Positions 54,220-63,661 of a stretch of DNA of 64,000 nt are shown in pieces. The notes under the pieces are model-generated. The model did no database searches and was not told the origin of the DNA. It saw only the letters and a list, made by a program, of their open reading frames with translations. This stretch comes from Chryseobacterium sp. SSA4.19 (GTDB taxonomy: Bacteria; Bacteroidota; Bacteroidia; Flavobacteriales; Weeksellaceae). The stretch is taken from assembly GCF_022601875.1 (NCBI RefSeq), contig NZ_JAKVIP010000006.1:62001-126000 (forward strand), in the 5' to 3' direction. Position numbers and translations under genes: made by a program. Position 1 is the first letter of the stretch. The number at the start of each line of letters is the position of its first letter.

Positions 54220-54304
54220 ATAAAAAAGAATAGATTACATCAAACAAAAGAGTTCCAAGATCATAGAAAGATGAACTTTTTCATGTGATCAGTACTCTTT
54301 CAGT

Positions 54305-55063
54305 TTAATTAAATCCTTCAATAATTTTAGAGAAATCTTCCAGTTTCAAAGCAGCACCTCCGATAAGGCCGCCGTCAATATCAGGCTGGGAGAATATTTC
54401 TTTTGCATTATCTGGTTTTACAGAACCTCCGTAAAGGATTGAAATTTCATCTGCTGTTTCCTGTCCGTACTTTGCCGCAATTGTACTTCTGATATGCGCA
54501 TGGATCTCCTGGGCCTGTTCTGGCGTTGCTGTTTCACCTGTCCCGATTGCCCAAACCGGCTCGTAAGCAATCACTACTTTTTTAATTTCTTCTGCAGAAA
54601 GCGTAAAAAGAGCTACTTCCGTTTGGTTTTTTACCACTTCAAAATGCTCTCCGGCTTTTCTCTGCTCAAGGGTTTCGCCGTTACAGTAAACAGGAATCAG
54701 GCCTTTATCCAAGGCTAATTTCACTTTTTTATTGCAGTGGGAATCTGTTTCGCCATGATATTGTCTTCTTTCAGAGTGTCCGATCAAAGAGCCTGAAGCA
54801 TCGATGGATTCCAGCATGTCAGCAGAAATCTCACCGGTAAAGGCTCCGCTTTCATGCTCGCTCATATCCTGGGAAAATACGCCGATCTCATCTTTTTCAA
54901 AGATATCTTTTGCCATCATCAGATAAAGGGATGGTGGCGCAATCCATACTTCACAGTTCGTGGTATGGTTGTTTTTATAGCTTAGTAACTGAACCATTAA
55001 TTGTTGGGCATCAATTACATTTTTATTCATTTTCCAGTTTCCTGCAACGATTTTTCTTCTCAT
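54305..55063 (-). CDS. tpiA: Triosephosphate isomerase
   Basis: Interconverts dihydroxyacetone phosphate and glyceraldehyde-3-phosphate in glycolysis. The (beta-alpha)8 barrel shows 'RKIVAGNWKMNKNVIDAQQL' (Asn and Lys of the active site), 'GHSERRQYHGETDSHCNKKV' (catalytic His), 'VVIAYEPVWAIGTGETATPE' (catalytic Glu plus loop 6) and 'ISILYGGSVKPDNAKEIF' with 'GGLIGGAALKLEDF' (phosphate binding). Length 252 is normal. The 'YCNGETLEQR' in place of the common C-V-G-E-T run is a Flavobacteriia-type variation. It is downstream of the TerB-like gene by 104 nt. Confidence 0.98.
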   Translation of the reverse strand: MRRKIVAGNWKMNKNVIDAQQLMVQLLSYKNNHTTNCEVWIAPPSLYLMMAKDIFEKDEIGVFSQDMSEHESGAFTGEISADMLESIDASGSLIGHSERRQYHGETDSHCNKKVKLALDKGLIPVYCNGETLEQRKAGEHFEVVKNQTEVALFTLSAEEIKKVVIAYEPVWAIGTGETATPEQAQEIHAHIRSTIAAKYGQETADEISILYGGSVKPDNAKEIFSQPDIDGGLIGGAALKLEDFSKIIEGFN

Positions 55064-55167
55064 AATTTTATTTTTATTTCAGAAGTTAGAGATTAGAAAC
55101 TAGAAGTTAGAACTACAGTAAGTCTTTAAACTAATTTCTAACCTCTATTCTTTAATTTTTCAATTAA

Positions 55168-55515
55168 TTAAATATTCCAAAGGTTTTTCAGAAGCGTATA
55201 AAAAGTATGCTCCTCATCCGTCACTACATTGTCCGCTTTAATGAGTGTCTTTGCAAACTGGATAAAGTTTTTGCGCTCTTCCTCAGTAGAATCATCATAA
55301 AAACAACGGGCATGAAATTCAAAATGATCTTTCCATTCTTCCGGCTGCAGCGTGGCAATGGCATCAAGCTCATTGTCGAGGTTGATTTTGAAAGGAAATT
55401 CATCTGCTAAATATTGCTGAACAATCATTCCTTCTTCCGGAGCAAATTCCCCGTCCACAGAGGAAAGGATCATTAATAGATGGTAACCGGCAATCGGTTT
55501 ATTAGATTTGTGCAT
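55168..55515 (-). CDS. TerB-like helical protein
   Basis: A short (115 residue) all-helical cytosolic protein that resembles the TerB/DjlA-like fold: 'AGYHLLMILSSVDGEFAPEE' with acidic 'DGEFAPEEG', 'DHFEFHARCFYDDSTEEERK' and 'FIQFAKTLIKADNVVTDEEH'. The repeated acidic loops (D.E..P.E and D.VVTDEE) are the metal-binding-like sites of TerB proteins. Many family members have no known role and are not linked to tellurite resistance. It lies between BT_3928-type and tpiA genes on the same strand, probably co-transcribed with tpiA. Confidence 0.75.
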   Translation of the reverse strand: MHKSNKPIAGYHLLMILSSVDGEFAPEEGMIVQQYLADEFPFKINLDNELDAIATLQPEEWKDHFEFHARCFYDDSTEEERKNFIQFAKTLIKADNVVTDEEHTFYTLLKNLWNI

Positions 55516-55577
55516 TATTAAATGTATATAATTTAGTACTTAATATTTTAATTGATGATGAATGAATACGTCGTTCA

Positions 55578-56690
55578 TTACTTCACATAATCCTTGGCAG
55601 GCTGTTTGTCAACAATTTTACCGTTCTGCAGAACCAGTACAAACGGGTTGCTTCTGGCAATTGTTTTAATGGCAGTACCGTCCATCATCATATTTTTAAT
55701 GGTTTTAAACGTGTTTGGATCGGTAGAAACACCGTAGACAACATTTGCGCCCTTGCTTTTAACTGCAGCCTCAACCTGCTTTAAAAACTCAGGCGAAACT
55801 TCTTTCGGGTGATAGGAGAAGACAAGAATAGCCTTTGGTGCAGTAATTACTTCTTCTGTAACTTCCATTCCTGTAGTGTCTTCTATCTTGAATTTGGAGA
55901 TTTCTGATGTATAACCTTCTTTTACCAATAAAGATTCATTTTTTCCTTCCTCAATTTTCCATGGTGAACCTTCTGCCCAGTATTTCGTTTCTTTAATATA
56001 ATTATCCTGATTTACCTTCAGTACTTCTCCCGTTTTCTGATTTTTGAGCGTGTAGAACGTCTTATATTCTGAAGGATTCTTATTAATTTTTTCCTTTTCG
56101 GATTTTAAGTCGGTCCCGATTTTATAATCCCTGAAATCAATCACAGGTTCTTTTATAATTCCGTATGCGCCGATCACGATCATGGCAACTGAAAATATTC
56201 CTAAAAAGATATATTTCAACTTATTTCCTGAGTTCTTTTGAGTATTGAAGCTGTAACTGTCTTTTTTCTTAAATTCTTTCCTGTAAAGAATAAAAACAAT
56301 AATTAACCCGATTAAAAGGACAATATCTTTGATGAAGCTCTGCCACGGTGTAAATTTGATAGCATCTCCAAAACATCCGCAATCGGTAACAACATTGAAA
56401 TAAGCGGAATAAAATGTCAGGAAACCAAAGAAAATACACAGCACAATCAGTGCCGAAAGGGTGAATTTAAGCTTTAACTTTAATAAAAGCATAAACCCGA
56501 GAAGAAGTTCTAAAATCACTACGATTACTGAAAACAGCAGAGCAAATTTTTCGAAAAACGGCATGTTGAAAACCGCAGGAGAAAAATATTCTTCCATTTT
56601 AAAGGAAAAACCAACCAGGTCCACCGCTTTTACAAATCCGGAAAGGATGAAAATAATGGCAATAACGAAACGTAATAAACCTTTGATCAT
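55578..56690 (-). CDS. BT_3928-family DoxX/MauE-like membrane protein
   Basis: A 370-residue inner-membrane protein. The first half has four DoxX/MauE-type helices ('LLRFVIAIIFILSGFVKAVD', 'FEKFALLFSVIVVILELLLG', 'FTLSALIVLCIFFGFLTFYS', 'FIKDIVLLIGLIIVFILY') with the cysteine pair 'VTDCGCFGDAIKFTPWQSF' between the third and fourth. A fifth helix follows ('YIFLGIFSVAMIVIGAYGI'). The C-terminal third looks thioredoxin-like in outline ('KAILVFSYHPKEVSPEFLKQ', 'ANVVYGVSTDPNTFKTIKNM') but lacks a CxxC. The family is typical of Bacteroidetes, function unknown; redox or cofactor handling is a guess from the CGC motif. It begins 1 nt after the DUF1599 stop. Confidence 0.85.
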   Translation of the reverse strand: MIKGLLRFVIAIIFILSGFVKAVDLVGFSFKMEEYFSPAVFNMPFFEKFALLFSVIVVILELLLGFMLLLKLKLKFTLSALIVLCIFFGFLTFYSAYFNVVTDCGCFGDAIKFTPWQSFIKDIVLLIGLIIVFILYRKEFKKKDSYSFNTQKNSGNKLKYIFLGIFSVAMIVIGAYGIIKEPVIDFRDYKIGTDLKSEKEKINKNPSEYKTFYTLKNQKTGEVLKVNQDNYIKETKYWAEGSPWKIEEGKNESLLVKEGYTSEISKFKIEDTTGMEVTEEVITAPKAILVFSYHPKEVSPEFLKQVEAAVKSKGANVVYGVSTDPNTFKTIKNMMMDGTAIKTIARSNPFVLVLQNGKIVDKQPAKDYVK

Positions 56691-56691
56691 A

Positions 56692-57258
56692 TTATGGAAT
56701 TTTAGATTCAGCTTTGTTTTCTGTTTCAGAGAATTTGATCAGGCAAAACACCGCATAATTCAGCATGTCAAAATAATTGGCGTCTAAGCCTTCAGAAGCA
56801 ATAGTAATCCCTTCGTTATCTTCAATCTGCTTTGTTCTTAAAACCTTCTGGTAGATCAGGTCAGTAATGGATGAGATCCTCATATCCCTCCATGCTTCAC
56901 CGTAATCATGATTTTTCCTTTCCATTAAATTTTTCGCTTCCGTGGAATAGGTGTCATAAAGCGCCAAAATCTCTGATGTATCTTCATTGAAGTCGTTGGA
57001 AAAGCCTTTCTGTAATTGAATCAGCGCAATAATAGAGTAATTGACAATCGCAATAAATTCACCTTCTTCGCTTTCATCCACCATCTTTTTGCCGGCCATC
57101 TGTATGGTACGGATCCTGTTGACCTTAATGTAAATCTGATCCGTAATCGAACTTGGCCTTAAAACCCTCCATGCTGCTCCGTAATCCTGTAGTTTTTTGC
57201 TGAAAAGCTCACGGCATTCCGCAATGATTTTCCCGAACTGTACTGATGTTTCTGACAT
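56692..57258 (-). CDS. DUF1599-family protein with internal duplication
   Basis: Two related halves: 'KKLQDYGAAWRVLRPSSITD' with 'QIYIKVNRIRTIQ', and 'RKNHDYGEAWRDMRISSITD' with 'LIYQKVLRTKQIE'. Each pairs with a helix 'GEFIAIVNYSIIALIQL' or 'ANYFDMLNYAVFCLIKF'. DUF1599 (nucleotide-modification-associated domain) occurs beside DoxX-type genes in Bacteroidetes; the name comes from context in other genomes and the substrate is not known. Conserved Asp-Tyr-Gly-x-Ala-Trp and Ser-Ser-Ile-Thr-Asp suggest nucleotide or sugar binding. It is cytosolic, 188 residues, and forms an operon with the DoxX gene downstream. Confidence 0.88.
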   Translation of the reverse strand: MSETSVQFGKIIAECRELFSKKLQDYGAAWRVLRPSSITDQIYIKVNRIRTIQMAGKKMVDESEEGEFIAIVNYSIIALIQLQKGFSNDFNEDTSEILALYDTYSTEAKNLMERKNHDYGEAWRDMRISSITDLIYQKVLRTKQIEDNEGITIASEGLDANYFDMLNYAVFCLIKFSETENKAESKIP

Positions 57259-57275
57259 AAATTCTCTTGATCTTT

Positions 57276-57283
57276 CAAATATA
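57276..57283 (-). promoter_or_regulatory. -7 element for the DUF1599 operon
   Basis: TATATTTG on the minus strand (57283-57276), 18 nt before the ATG; a TTTC at 57307-57304 stands 20 bp upstream as a weak -33. Confidence 0.55.
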
Positions 57284-57346
57284 CGAATTAGTTTCAGGTA
57301 GCAGAAATTAGCATTTGGTTTTTTAAGGTAAGAAGCCGGAAGTTAG

Positions 57347-57354
57347 TATTTTTG
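57347..57354 (+). promoter_or_regulatory. -7 element for folP
   Basis: TATTTTTG (57347-57354) 22 nt before the folP ATG matches TAnnTTTG; the nearest TTTG lies too far upstream (spacer 29 bp). Confidence 0.45.
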
Positions 57355-57375
57355 CGGAATGCAAAATCATCTATC

Positions 57376-58221
57376 ATGATCAATTATCATTCGCTGAACT
57401 GTAACGGAAAACTCATCAGTTTATCTACGCCGAAGATTATGGGAATCTTGAACCTGACCCCTGATTCTTTCTCCGACGGCGGAAAATTCAATAATGAAAA
57501 ATCAGCACTTCTTCATGCTGAAAAGCTGTTGAAAGAAGGGGCAGAAATCATTGACATCGGTCCGCAGTCAACGCGCCCGAATGCCGAATTTTTAAAGGCT
57601 AAAGAAGAGATCAGAAGAATCGGGAACATTATTTCTTCTGTTAAAAAAGAATTTCCGGATGCACTGGTTTCCCTGGATACATTCTATGCTGAGACGGTTA
57701 AATTCGGATATGGGCAAGGCATTGATCTCATTAATGATATTTCCGGAGGCCAGTATGATGACAACATGTTTGATACCGTTGCGGAAACAAAGCTTCCCTA
57801 TATCCTGATGCATGTTAACCCGTCCTATAAAACCATGCACGATAAAGTAAAATTTAGTGATATTACACTTGCCGTTAACCGTTATTTTTCTGAAAAAACA
57901 GCCATGCTTTTAGAAAAAGGAGTGAAAGACATTATCCTTGATCCCGGTTTCGGTTTCGGTAAAACCGTGGAAGACCAGATGAAGATGATCGATGAGGCGA
58001 AATACTTAGGATTTGGAAAATTTCCTTTACTGATCGGTATTTCAAGAAAATCTTTTATCTATAAGCCGCTCGGGAAATTACCATCGGATATCAATGAGGA
58101 AACCCAGAAGCTGCACATGAAAGTTTTACAGCAGGGAGCCAAAATCCTCAGGGTGCACGATGTTGCGGAAGCTAAAAAAACCATTGATATGTTCTTAAAA
58201 GTTATGAATGATGAGTTATAA
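57376..58221 (+). CDS. folP: Dihydropteroate synthase
   Basis: Condenses p-aminobenzoate with 6-hydroxymethyl-dihydropterin diphosphate in folate synthesis and is the sulfonamide target. I use ATG 57376 (281 residues), 22 nt after a -7 element; the upstream in-frame start would overlap it. Motifs: 'IMGILNLTPDSFSDGGKF' (loop 1), 'GAEIIDIGPQSTRP', 'VSLDTFYAETVKFG', 'DLINDISGGQYDDNMF', 'ILMHVNPSYKTMHD', 'IILDPGFGFGKTVEDQ', 'PLLIGISRKSFIYKPLG' (K and R loop) and 'ILRVHDVAEAKK'. A variant 'MHVNPSYKTMH' replaces the more usual Gly-Thr-Pro run. It stands alone. Confidence 0.96.
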   Translation: MINYHSLNCNGKLISLSTPKIMGILNLTPDSFSDGGKFNNEKSALLHAEKLLKEGAEIIDIGPQSTRPNAEFLKAKEEIRRIGNIISSVKKEFPDALVSLDTFYAETVKFGYGQGIDLINDISGGQYDDNMFDTVAETKLPYILMHVNPSYKTMHDKVKFSDITLAVNRYFSEKTAMLLEKGVKDIILDPGFGFGKTVEDQMKMIDEAKYLGFGKFPLLIGISRKSFIYKPLGKLPSDINEETQKLHMKVLQQGAKILRVHDVAEAKKTIDMFLKVMNDEL

Positions 58222-58274
58222 ATGATGAGTATAACTTTATAATTAATAATTCATTACTCATAACTACAGTTCGT

Positions 58275-58511
58275 TCAATTAAGATGTGCCAGTTTATCGG
58301 CAAACTGTTTTGAGAACTCTTTTCGGTCTTCTTCCAGTTTTTCCTGTTCCGACGGTAAAATATAGTTGAACAGAATTTTGTTATCGTTGTCTAAGAAAAT
58401 GATTTCTTTTTCATTTCCGTCAATCATCTGTGCAAAAATCTCCCACATGGAGGTATCCTTTAATTTTAAAAGTTCAAAAAAGCTTTCTGCTTGTATTTCT
58501 ATTTTCTGCAT
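58275..58511 (-). CDS. Small acidic cytosolic protein of unknown function
   Basis: A 78-residue protein without signal or membrane segment: 'KIEIQAESFFELLKLKDTSM', 'EIIFLDNDNKILFNYILPSE' and a charged C-terminal helix 'EEDRKEFSKQFADKLAHL'. Length and smooth composition suggest a true gene. No family recognised. It lies just before the DUF5686 gene on the same strand, with folP convergent. Confidence 0.7.
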   Translation of the reverse strand: MQKIEIQAESFFELLKLKDTSMWEIFAQMIDGNEKEIIFLDNDNKILFNYILPSEQEKLEEDRKEFSKQFADKLAHLN

Positions 58512-58545
58512 TGTTGTTTATAATTATTTAAGATTGATTTTAGGC

Positions 58546-60966
58546 CTAAAATTCTAACAGTTTCAGTTTAAACTGAAGCGCAAAGTTCTGCATAAAATTC
58601 GGAGTGGTGTAATAACCGACTCTGTAAAACAGACCTAAATTAAAATAAGAAGACAGGAAATTGCTCCATTCCAGACCAACTTCCTGATATAAATGATTCA
58701 GCGGACGGAATTTTAACTGGTGGTATTCCGGATGTTGCATATTCCCAATGGTGCCTCTCAGCACAAAATCAAAGCTTGAGATATTCTGCCCGAAACTTTT
58801 AAAATAAAACGGCAGCTTGTGTGTGAAGTAATAAGCAATAAACCGGTCATTGTAATATTTACCGCCTTCCAGGGTTGCAAATCCCAAAAATGAGGTCAGG
58901 TTAAAATTAAAATCCCTTTTTGGAGAAGCCAGACCGTTCATCGTAAAGTTTTTCCAGATCGGAGCATCACCCAGAACAATTCCGCCGTATAACCTGAAGC
59001 CGGTTGTTCCCAGCATGGTTTTGAAATTATGCACAAAAAGCGCATCGAAACGGGTATAATTAAAATCTCCGCCAAAAAATGTATAGCTCTGTTCATAATT
59101 GAAATACAGTTCCGGATATTTCTGGTCGATCAGGGATTTTCCCTGTGGCGTCATAATATTGGTAGAGTTCGGCGAGAATTTTAAGGTGAATAACGTGTTG
59201 AAATTATCAAAACCGGGTCCTCTGTTCCTGAATGAATAGTCAAATAAAGCTTCTTCATAATTCCTTCTTGCGGCAAAAACAAGGGTCAGTCCATTGGTGA
59301 CATCGTTGAGATAAGAAAAAGAAGCACTTCTGAAACGGTAATACCGGTCATTCTGGATGTTGTTTCCATAGTTGGCCATTCTCATTTTAAAATTCCAGAG
59401 CCTTCTGTAAAACTCTCCGGAAGCTGTTACATCATCTGTATAATCGATCCTGAAAAATGAATTTTTATCAAGAGTTGTCTTCATATCAAGCCCGATTCCG
59501 TATTTCCACCGGTCATCTTTGAAGCCGTAAGCAAAATAATAATCCGGTGAAAAATAAGGATTGAAGGTTTCATTGAGCTTAGCTTTTAAACCTACTCTGA
59601 ACCCTTCATATAAATTGTAGTTTACAATTTCATCCACTGCAAAATCCAGGGATCCTGTACGGATCTGCCCGTTCAGTAAGCCTGTAAGGACTCTTGCCTT
59701 AGTATCGATATTATAAATTTTACCCAGGCTGTCGATGGTCGTATATGTATTTTTTTCTCTTGCGTTTAAAGGGTCGGTACGGTATCGGTCCAAGGTTTTC
59801 CCGCCGATATTTTTTACAGAAAAAGTATATCCTTTAAAATCGTTTTTGTTATTTACAATGGGTGACTGGTAATCGAAATATCTCGAGCTCAGGAAAGCAT
59901 AGGTGCCAAAACTCTGTTTATGTTTTTTTTCATGTTTCTCTTCAGGATGTTCCTGTTCCCTGCTATCTTCTTCCAGCACCATATTGCTCATTTTCAGCTT
60001 TACGGTTTCGTGGGCCAGGAACCACTTGTGATTAAAATAAGTCCAGGTGCTTGTAATAATCCCGTCGTTTTTATTTTTACTGAAATTCTCTATCTTTTTA
60101 ATACCGTAGGTTTCGGTGTCAATATAAATTGCACCGTTATATTTCCTTTTTTTATCAGACTTTTTATAATTAACTTCCCGGAAACGGATCACAAAATTTT
60201 TCCTTCCGTCCATCTCTATCGTATCTGTTAAAAAAAACCGGTAAAGCCCTCTGTTCTCCTTTTTCAGCTGTGTGGGCAGACGGTCCCTGTTGCTTTGCTG
60301 GAGGGCGATCATTTCGTAGATGGGCTGTTTGAGGCCCGAAATCCTGTTGTCGAGGATGTTGATTTTTTCCCCGTAAGATTTTGAATATAAAAATTCCTGG
60401 GCTCTTTCCCAGAGGAACAGTTTGCTCCGGGCAAATATGTTTCTCGCAGAAATATTGTTCAGAGAATCTTTTTCTCTTTTTTTCTTAATAAAATTGCTGT
60501 TCCTGAAAAATTCATTAAACTGGACGAGGCTGTCTTCATCAATGTCCATAGAGATCTTCTCGTAGGATTTATAAGAATAAGATTCGAGGCTTTTGGGCGA
60601 ATTTTCCCGGAACATCCGTTCCACTTTTTTCAGGATTTCCAAGGCTCTGGGATCACTTTTATCTTCAATGATCACAGTTTCAATGGCGGTGGTTTTAGAG
60701 GAATGCTTCAGCAGGGCAATCTGCATATCTTTTCCCACTTCAGCTGATTGCTGCCCGTACCGGTCAGCAGATATTTCAATACGGCTGCATGAGGTTGAAA
60801 ACTCCAGAAAGCCTTTAACATCCGTGTATCCTAAGACAGTATGGTTACACGAAACAGAAGCATGGGAAACAGGCATCTTTGTTATATCGTCAATAACCCT
60901 GATTCTTGATTGGGAATATCCCAGAATGAAGGTCCAGAAAAATATAATTGATAAGATCCTTTTCAT
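58546..60966 (-). CDS. DUF5686 outer-membrane protein with carboxypeptidase-like regulatory domain, copy 1
   Basis: A Sec signal ('ILSIIFFWTFILGYSQ') precedes a carboxypeptidase-regulatory-like beta domain (residues 20-90, 'RIRVIDDITKMPVSHASVSC', 'VLGYTDVKGFLEFS'). The DUF5686 body follows, starting with 'VIIEDKSDPRALEILKKVER' and 'NSPKSLESYSYKSYEKISMD'. The C-terminal 500 residues alternate strands of a large outer-membrane barrel and end 'NFALQFKLKLLEF' with a terminal aromatic. Such proteins resemble TonB-independent barrels of Bacteroidetes with unknown cargo. At 806 residues it is typical and paralogous to the next gene. Confidence 0.88.
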   Translation of the reverse strand: MKRILSIIFFWTFILGYSQSRIRVIDDITKMPVSHASVSCNHTVLGYTDVKGFLEFSTSCSRIEISADRYGQQSAEVGKDMQIALLKHSSKTTAIETVIIEDKSDPRALEILKKVERMFRENSPKSLESYSYKSYEKISMDIDEDSLVQFNEFFRNSNFIKKKREKDSLNNISARNIFARSKLFLWERAQEFLYSKSYGEKINILDNRISGLKQPIYEMIALQQSNRDRLPTQLKKENRGLYRFFLTDTIEMDGRKNFVIRFREVNYKKSDKKRKYNGAIYIDTETYGIKKIENFSKNKNDGIITSTWTYFNHKWFLAHETVKLKMSNMVLEEDSREQEHPEEKHEKKHKQSFGTYAFLSSRYFDYQSPIVNNKNDFKGYTFSVKNIGGKTLDRYRTDPLNAREKNTYTTIDSLGKIYNIDTKARVLTGLLNGQIRTGSLDFAVDEIVNYNLYEGFRVGLKAKLNETFNPYFSPDYYFAYGFKDDRWKYGIGLDMKTTLDKNSFFRIDYTDDVTASGEFYRRLWNFKMRMANYGNNIQNDRYYRFRSASFSYLNDVTNGLTLVFAARRNYEEALFDYSFRNRGPGFDNFNTLFTLKFSPNSTNIMTPQGKSLIDQKYPELYFNYEQSYTFFGGDFNYTRFDALFVHNFKTMLGTTGFRLYGGIVLGDAPIWKNFTMNGLASPKRDFNFNLTSFLGFATLEGGKYYNDRFIAYYFTHKLPFYFKSFGQNISSFDFVLRGTIGNMQHPEYHQLKFRPLNHLYQEVGLEWSNFLSSYFNLGLFYRVGYYTTPNFMQNFALQFKLKLLEF

Positions 60967-60977
60967 AAATGCTGCAT

Positions 60978-60985
60978 CAAAATTA
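60978..60985 (-). promoter_or_regulatory. -7 element of DUF5686 copy 1
   Basis: TAATTTTG on the minus strand (60985-60978), 12 nt before the ATG, with TTTC 17 bp further upstream. Confidence 0.45.
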
Positions 60986-61177
60986 ATGATATTTCTGATT
61001 CTGAAAAAGTTTTATCCTATAGAATTCTATGAGGAAGATAAATCCTGATAAAGCAGAAGTCCGGTATTACATACTGTAAATCAATGATGAATATATTAAT
61101 CGGATTAGAATAAGTTCTAAAAACCTGCCATTATTATAACTTTCAATTTTCTCTTTTAGAAATGGATTTAAATGATC

Positions 61178-63661
61178 TTAATTCAGGACATTAAACCTGA
61201 ATTTTATCCCGAAATTATCTTTGAACTGGGAAGTCTGATAATGTCCAAGCCTGTAAGAAAAGCCTACACCGAAATTCCTGCCCAGGAACCTGTTCCAGAT
61301 AAATCCGACTTCCTGGTAATAATGATCCAAAACATGAAAATCAAACTGATGGTCTGCTCTGTTCTTCATATTGCCTATCGCTGACTGGTATTCAAGTTCA
61401 ATGCTGGAATATCTGCTGCCAAAGGTTTTAAACCTGAATGGCAGGGATTGTGTAATTTTAAATGCGGCAAATCGGTCTGCAAAATAAGTTCCTGCCGGCA
61501 TGGTCGTAAACCCGAGATTAGACGGCGTGCTGATATTGGAATACCAGTGATCCGGATTTCTGTCGTTCTGACCTGCAATTTCAAAGTTCTTCCAGATCGG
61601 AGCCATTCCTGAAGAAATTCCACCGAAAAGTTTAATATTGGTATACCCCAATTTTGATCTGAACTGATGAATAATCAAGGCATCTGCCCTGTAATAATCT
61701 AAATTTCCGCCCAGTATTTCAAAACCTTTTTCGAAGTTTACATACGCTTGTGGAAAACTTTTTTCATAAGTGTATTTTCCGCTTGGTGTCATGATGTTTT
61801 TATCATTCGGAGAGAATTTAAACGACAGGGTAGCGCTTGTATTGTCGAATTGGTTGCCTAAATTTTTATAGTTGTAATCAAAAAGAGCCTGTTGCTTTTC
61901 TTTATTCACAGCAATCTTCATACTTAAAGAATTCGAAATATCATATATGTAAGATGCTTCCCACTTCTGATTCTTATAGAAATTCGCGTTGTGAAGATCA
62001 AGATTCAGGTCATTTACTTTCATCATCATGTCCCACATCGTATTGCTGAATCTTCCTGCCGCAAAGACATCATCTACATAATCAACCCTGAAAACAGAAG
62101 TTCTTTTATCAGATAATTTTATGTCTAAACCTAAACCATACTTCCAGGTATGATCTTTAAACCCGTAACCGAAATAAGCATCGGGTGAAAATGTTTTGTT
62201 GAATTTTTCATTCAGTTTCAGTCCCGCTCCCAAACGAACGCCTTGGTATTTATCGTAACTGAAAAGCTTGGTAATGTCAAAATCAATCATTTTATAACGG
62301 AGATTCCCCCTGAGCAATTGGGTTAGAAAACCAAGCTTCTTTTCAAAATTATGTTTATCTACAAAGCTGTCGATTTTCGTGTAGGTTGCGCTTTCTCTTG
62401 CGGTAAGACTGTCGGTTCTGTATTTGTCCAGAAGACTTCCGTCAGAATTTTTCATTTCCAGAGAATAGCCTTTAAAATCTGAAGCTTTCTGCTCCTCATT
62501 CAGTTTAAAATCAAAAAAACGGTTGGTTACATAGAGGTAATTCCCAAACGTTTTCTGGTTATACTTCTGTCGTTCACTGAGATGCTGACCTTTTTTTAAA
62601 CTGTCGGTTTTTACGCTGTCTTTCTTTGAAACATTAAAAGTCTGGTCGCCCATTTTCAGTTTAATATCTTCATAATCCAAAAACCATTTTCCGTTAATCG
62701 GTTTCCAGACAGAAACAATATCGCCTTCATTTCTTTTTTTGTTGGCACTTTCAAACTTTTTCAAGGCATACGTCTCAGAATCGACATAGATTTTCCCGTT
62801 GAACTTTCTAGGATTTTGTCTTTTCTTGTCTGTAATTTCCTTGAATTTAATGATATACGTTTTTCTGCCATCAAGCTGTAAGGTATCGGAAAGATAAAAA
62901 TTAAACAGTTTTCTGTTCTCAGGTAGTAACTGTCTCGGTGTTCGGTCAAGATTGGAAATATTAATCGCCAGAGCTTCGTAGATCGGATTTTTAAAACCCG
63001 ACATCCTATTATCGATAATATTGGTTTTTTCGCCAAAACTTTTAGAATACTTGTATTCTGTGGCTTTTTCCCATAGGAACATCTGGCTTTCCTGTGAAGC
63101 ATTCAGGAAATCTTCAGCAATCAGCGAATCTTTTATTTCTTTCTCTTTCTGCTTAACTTCTGTTTTCTCTACTCTTGAGAGAGAATCTTTTCGGACGGCT
63201 AAGAAGTTTTTAAAGGTATCGACAGAATCCTTATCAACATCGATAGAAAATTTAGTATACGATTTAAAATCGTAAGAATCCAGAGACTTTGGAGAGTTAT
63301 CTTTGGCTCTTTTATTCAATTCATCCAAAATCCTCAAGGCTCTCGGATCGCTTTTGTCCTGGATCACCACGCGGTCGATCGTGCTCATTTTATCAGACAA
63401 TGGCTGCATCGAAACATCTATTGTTTTCTTTACCTCAACTAAAGCATCTTCATAATTGCTGGCCAGGATTTCTACTTTCTTACATTTTGTTTTGAAATTC
63501 AGGATACCTTCCTGGTTTGTTTTTCCCAACAGGTTGTCATCACAATATACTGCAGCATCCTGTATTGGCTGTCTGCTGTTTTTGTTAAATACCTTAAGCT
63601 GAGTCTGGCTGAAAAACAGTACTGTAAAAAATAAAAATAGAGGAGATAGAAATTTTGCCAT
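61178..63661 (-). CDS. DUF5686 outer-membrane protein with carboxypeptidase-like regulatory domain, copy 2
   Basis: Paralogue of the downstream gene: signal 'FLSPLFLFFTVLFFSQTQ', regulatory-like domain 'LKVFNKNSRQPIQDAAVYCD' and 'NLLGKTNQEGILNFKTKCKK', then the DUF5686 start 'VVIQDKSDPRALRILDELNK' and 'DNSPKSLDSYDFKSYTKFSI', shared nearly word-for-word with copy 1. It has an extra Lys/Glu-rich insertion ('RVEKTEVKQKEKEIKDSLIA') near residue 165. The C-terminal barrel ends 'NFGIKFRFNVLN'. Function unknown; adjacent duplicated copies suggest related cargo or redundancy. It has its own -7 element upstream. Confidence 0.88.
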   Translation of the reverse strand: MAKFLSPLFLFFTVLFFSQTQLKVFNKNSRQPIQDAAVYCDDNLLGKTNQEGILNFKTKCKKVEILASNYEDALVEVKKTIDVSMQPLSDKMSTIDRVVIQDKSDPRALRILDELNKRAKDNSPKSLDSYDFKSYTKFSIDVDKDSVDTFKNFLAVRKDSLSRVEKTEVKQKEKEIKDSLIAEDFLNASQESQMFLWEKATEYKYSKSFGEKTNIIDNRMSGFKNPIYEALAINISNLDRTPRQLLPENRKLFNFYLSDTLQLDGRKTYIIKFKEITDKKRQNPRKFNGKIYVDSETYALKKFESANKKRNEGDIVSVWKPINGKWFLDYEDIKLKMGDQTFNVSKKDSVKTDSLKKGQHLSERQKYNQKTFGNYLYVTNRFFDFKLNEEQKASDFKGYSLEMKNSDGSLLDKYRTDSLTARESATYTKIDSFVDKHNFEKKLGFLTQLLRGNLRYKMIDFDITKLFSYDKYQGVRLGAGLKLNEKFNKTFSPDAYFGYGFKDHTWKYGLGLDIKLSDKRTSVFRVDYVDDVFAAGRFSNTMWDMMMKVNDLNLDLHNANFYKNQKWEASYIYDISNSLSMKIAVNKEKQQALFDYNYKNLGNQFDNTSATLSFKFSPNDKNIMTPSGKYTYEKSFPQAYVNFEKGFEILGGNLDYYRADALIIHQFRSKLGYTNIKLFGGISSGMAPIWKNFEIAGQNDRNPDHWYSNISTPSNLGFTTMPAGTYFADRFAAFKITQSLPFRFKTFGSRYSSIELEYQSAIGNMKNRADHQFDFHVLDHYYQEVGFIWNRFLGRNFGVGFSYRLGHYQTSQFKDNFGIKFRFNVLN

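Noticed and set aside
55080..55140. Imperfect inverted repeat upstream of tpiA (AGAAGTTAGAGATTAG / CTAATTTCTAACCTCT)
   Set aside because: Low complexity, two mismatches and a long loop; without further copies I do not call it an element or terminator.
61019..61030. ATAGAATTCTAT palindrome between the DUF5686 genes
   Set aside because: A 12-bp AT-rich palindrome is expected by chance in sequence of this composition and has no positional support as an operator.
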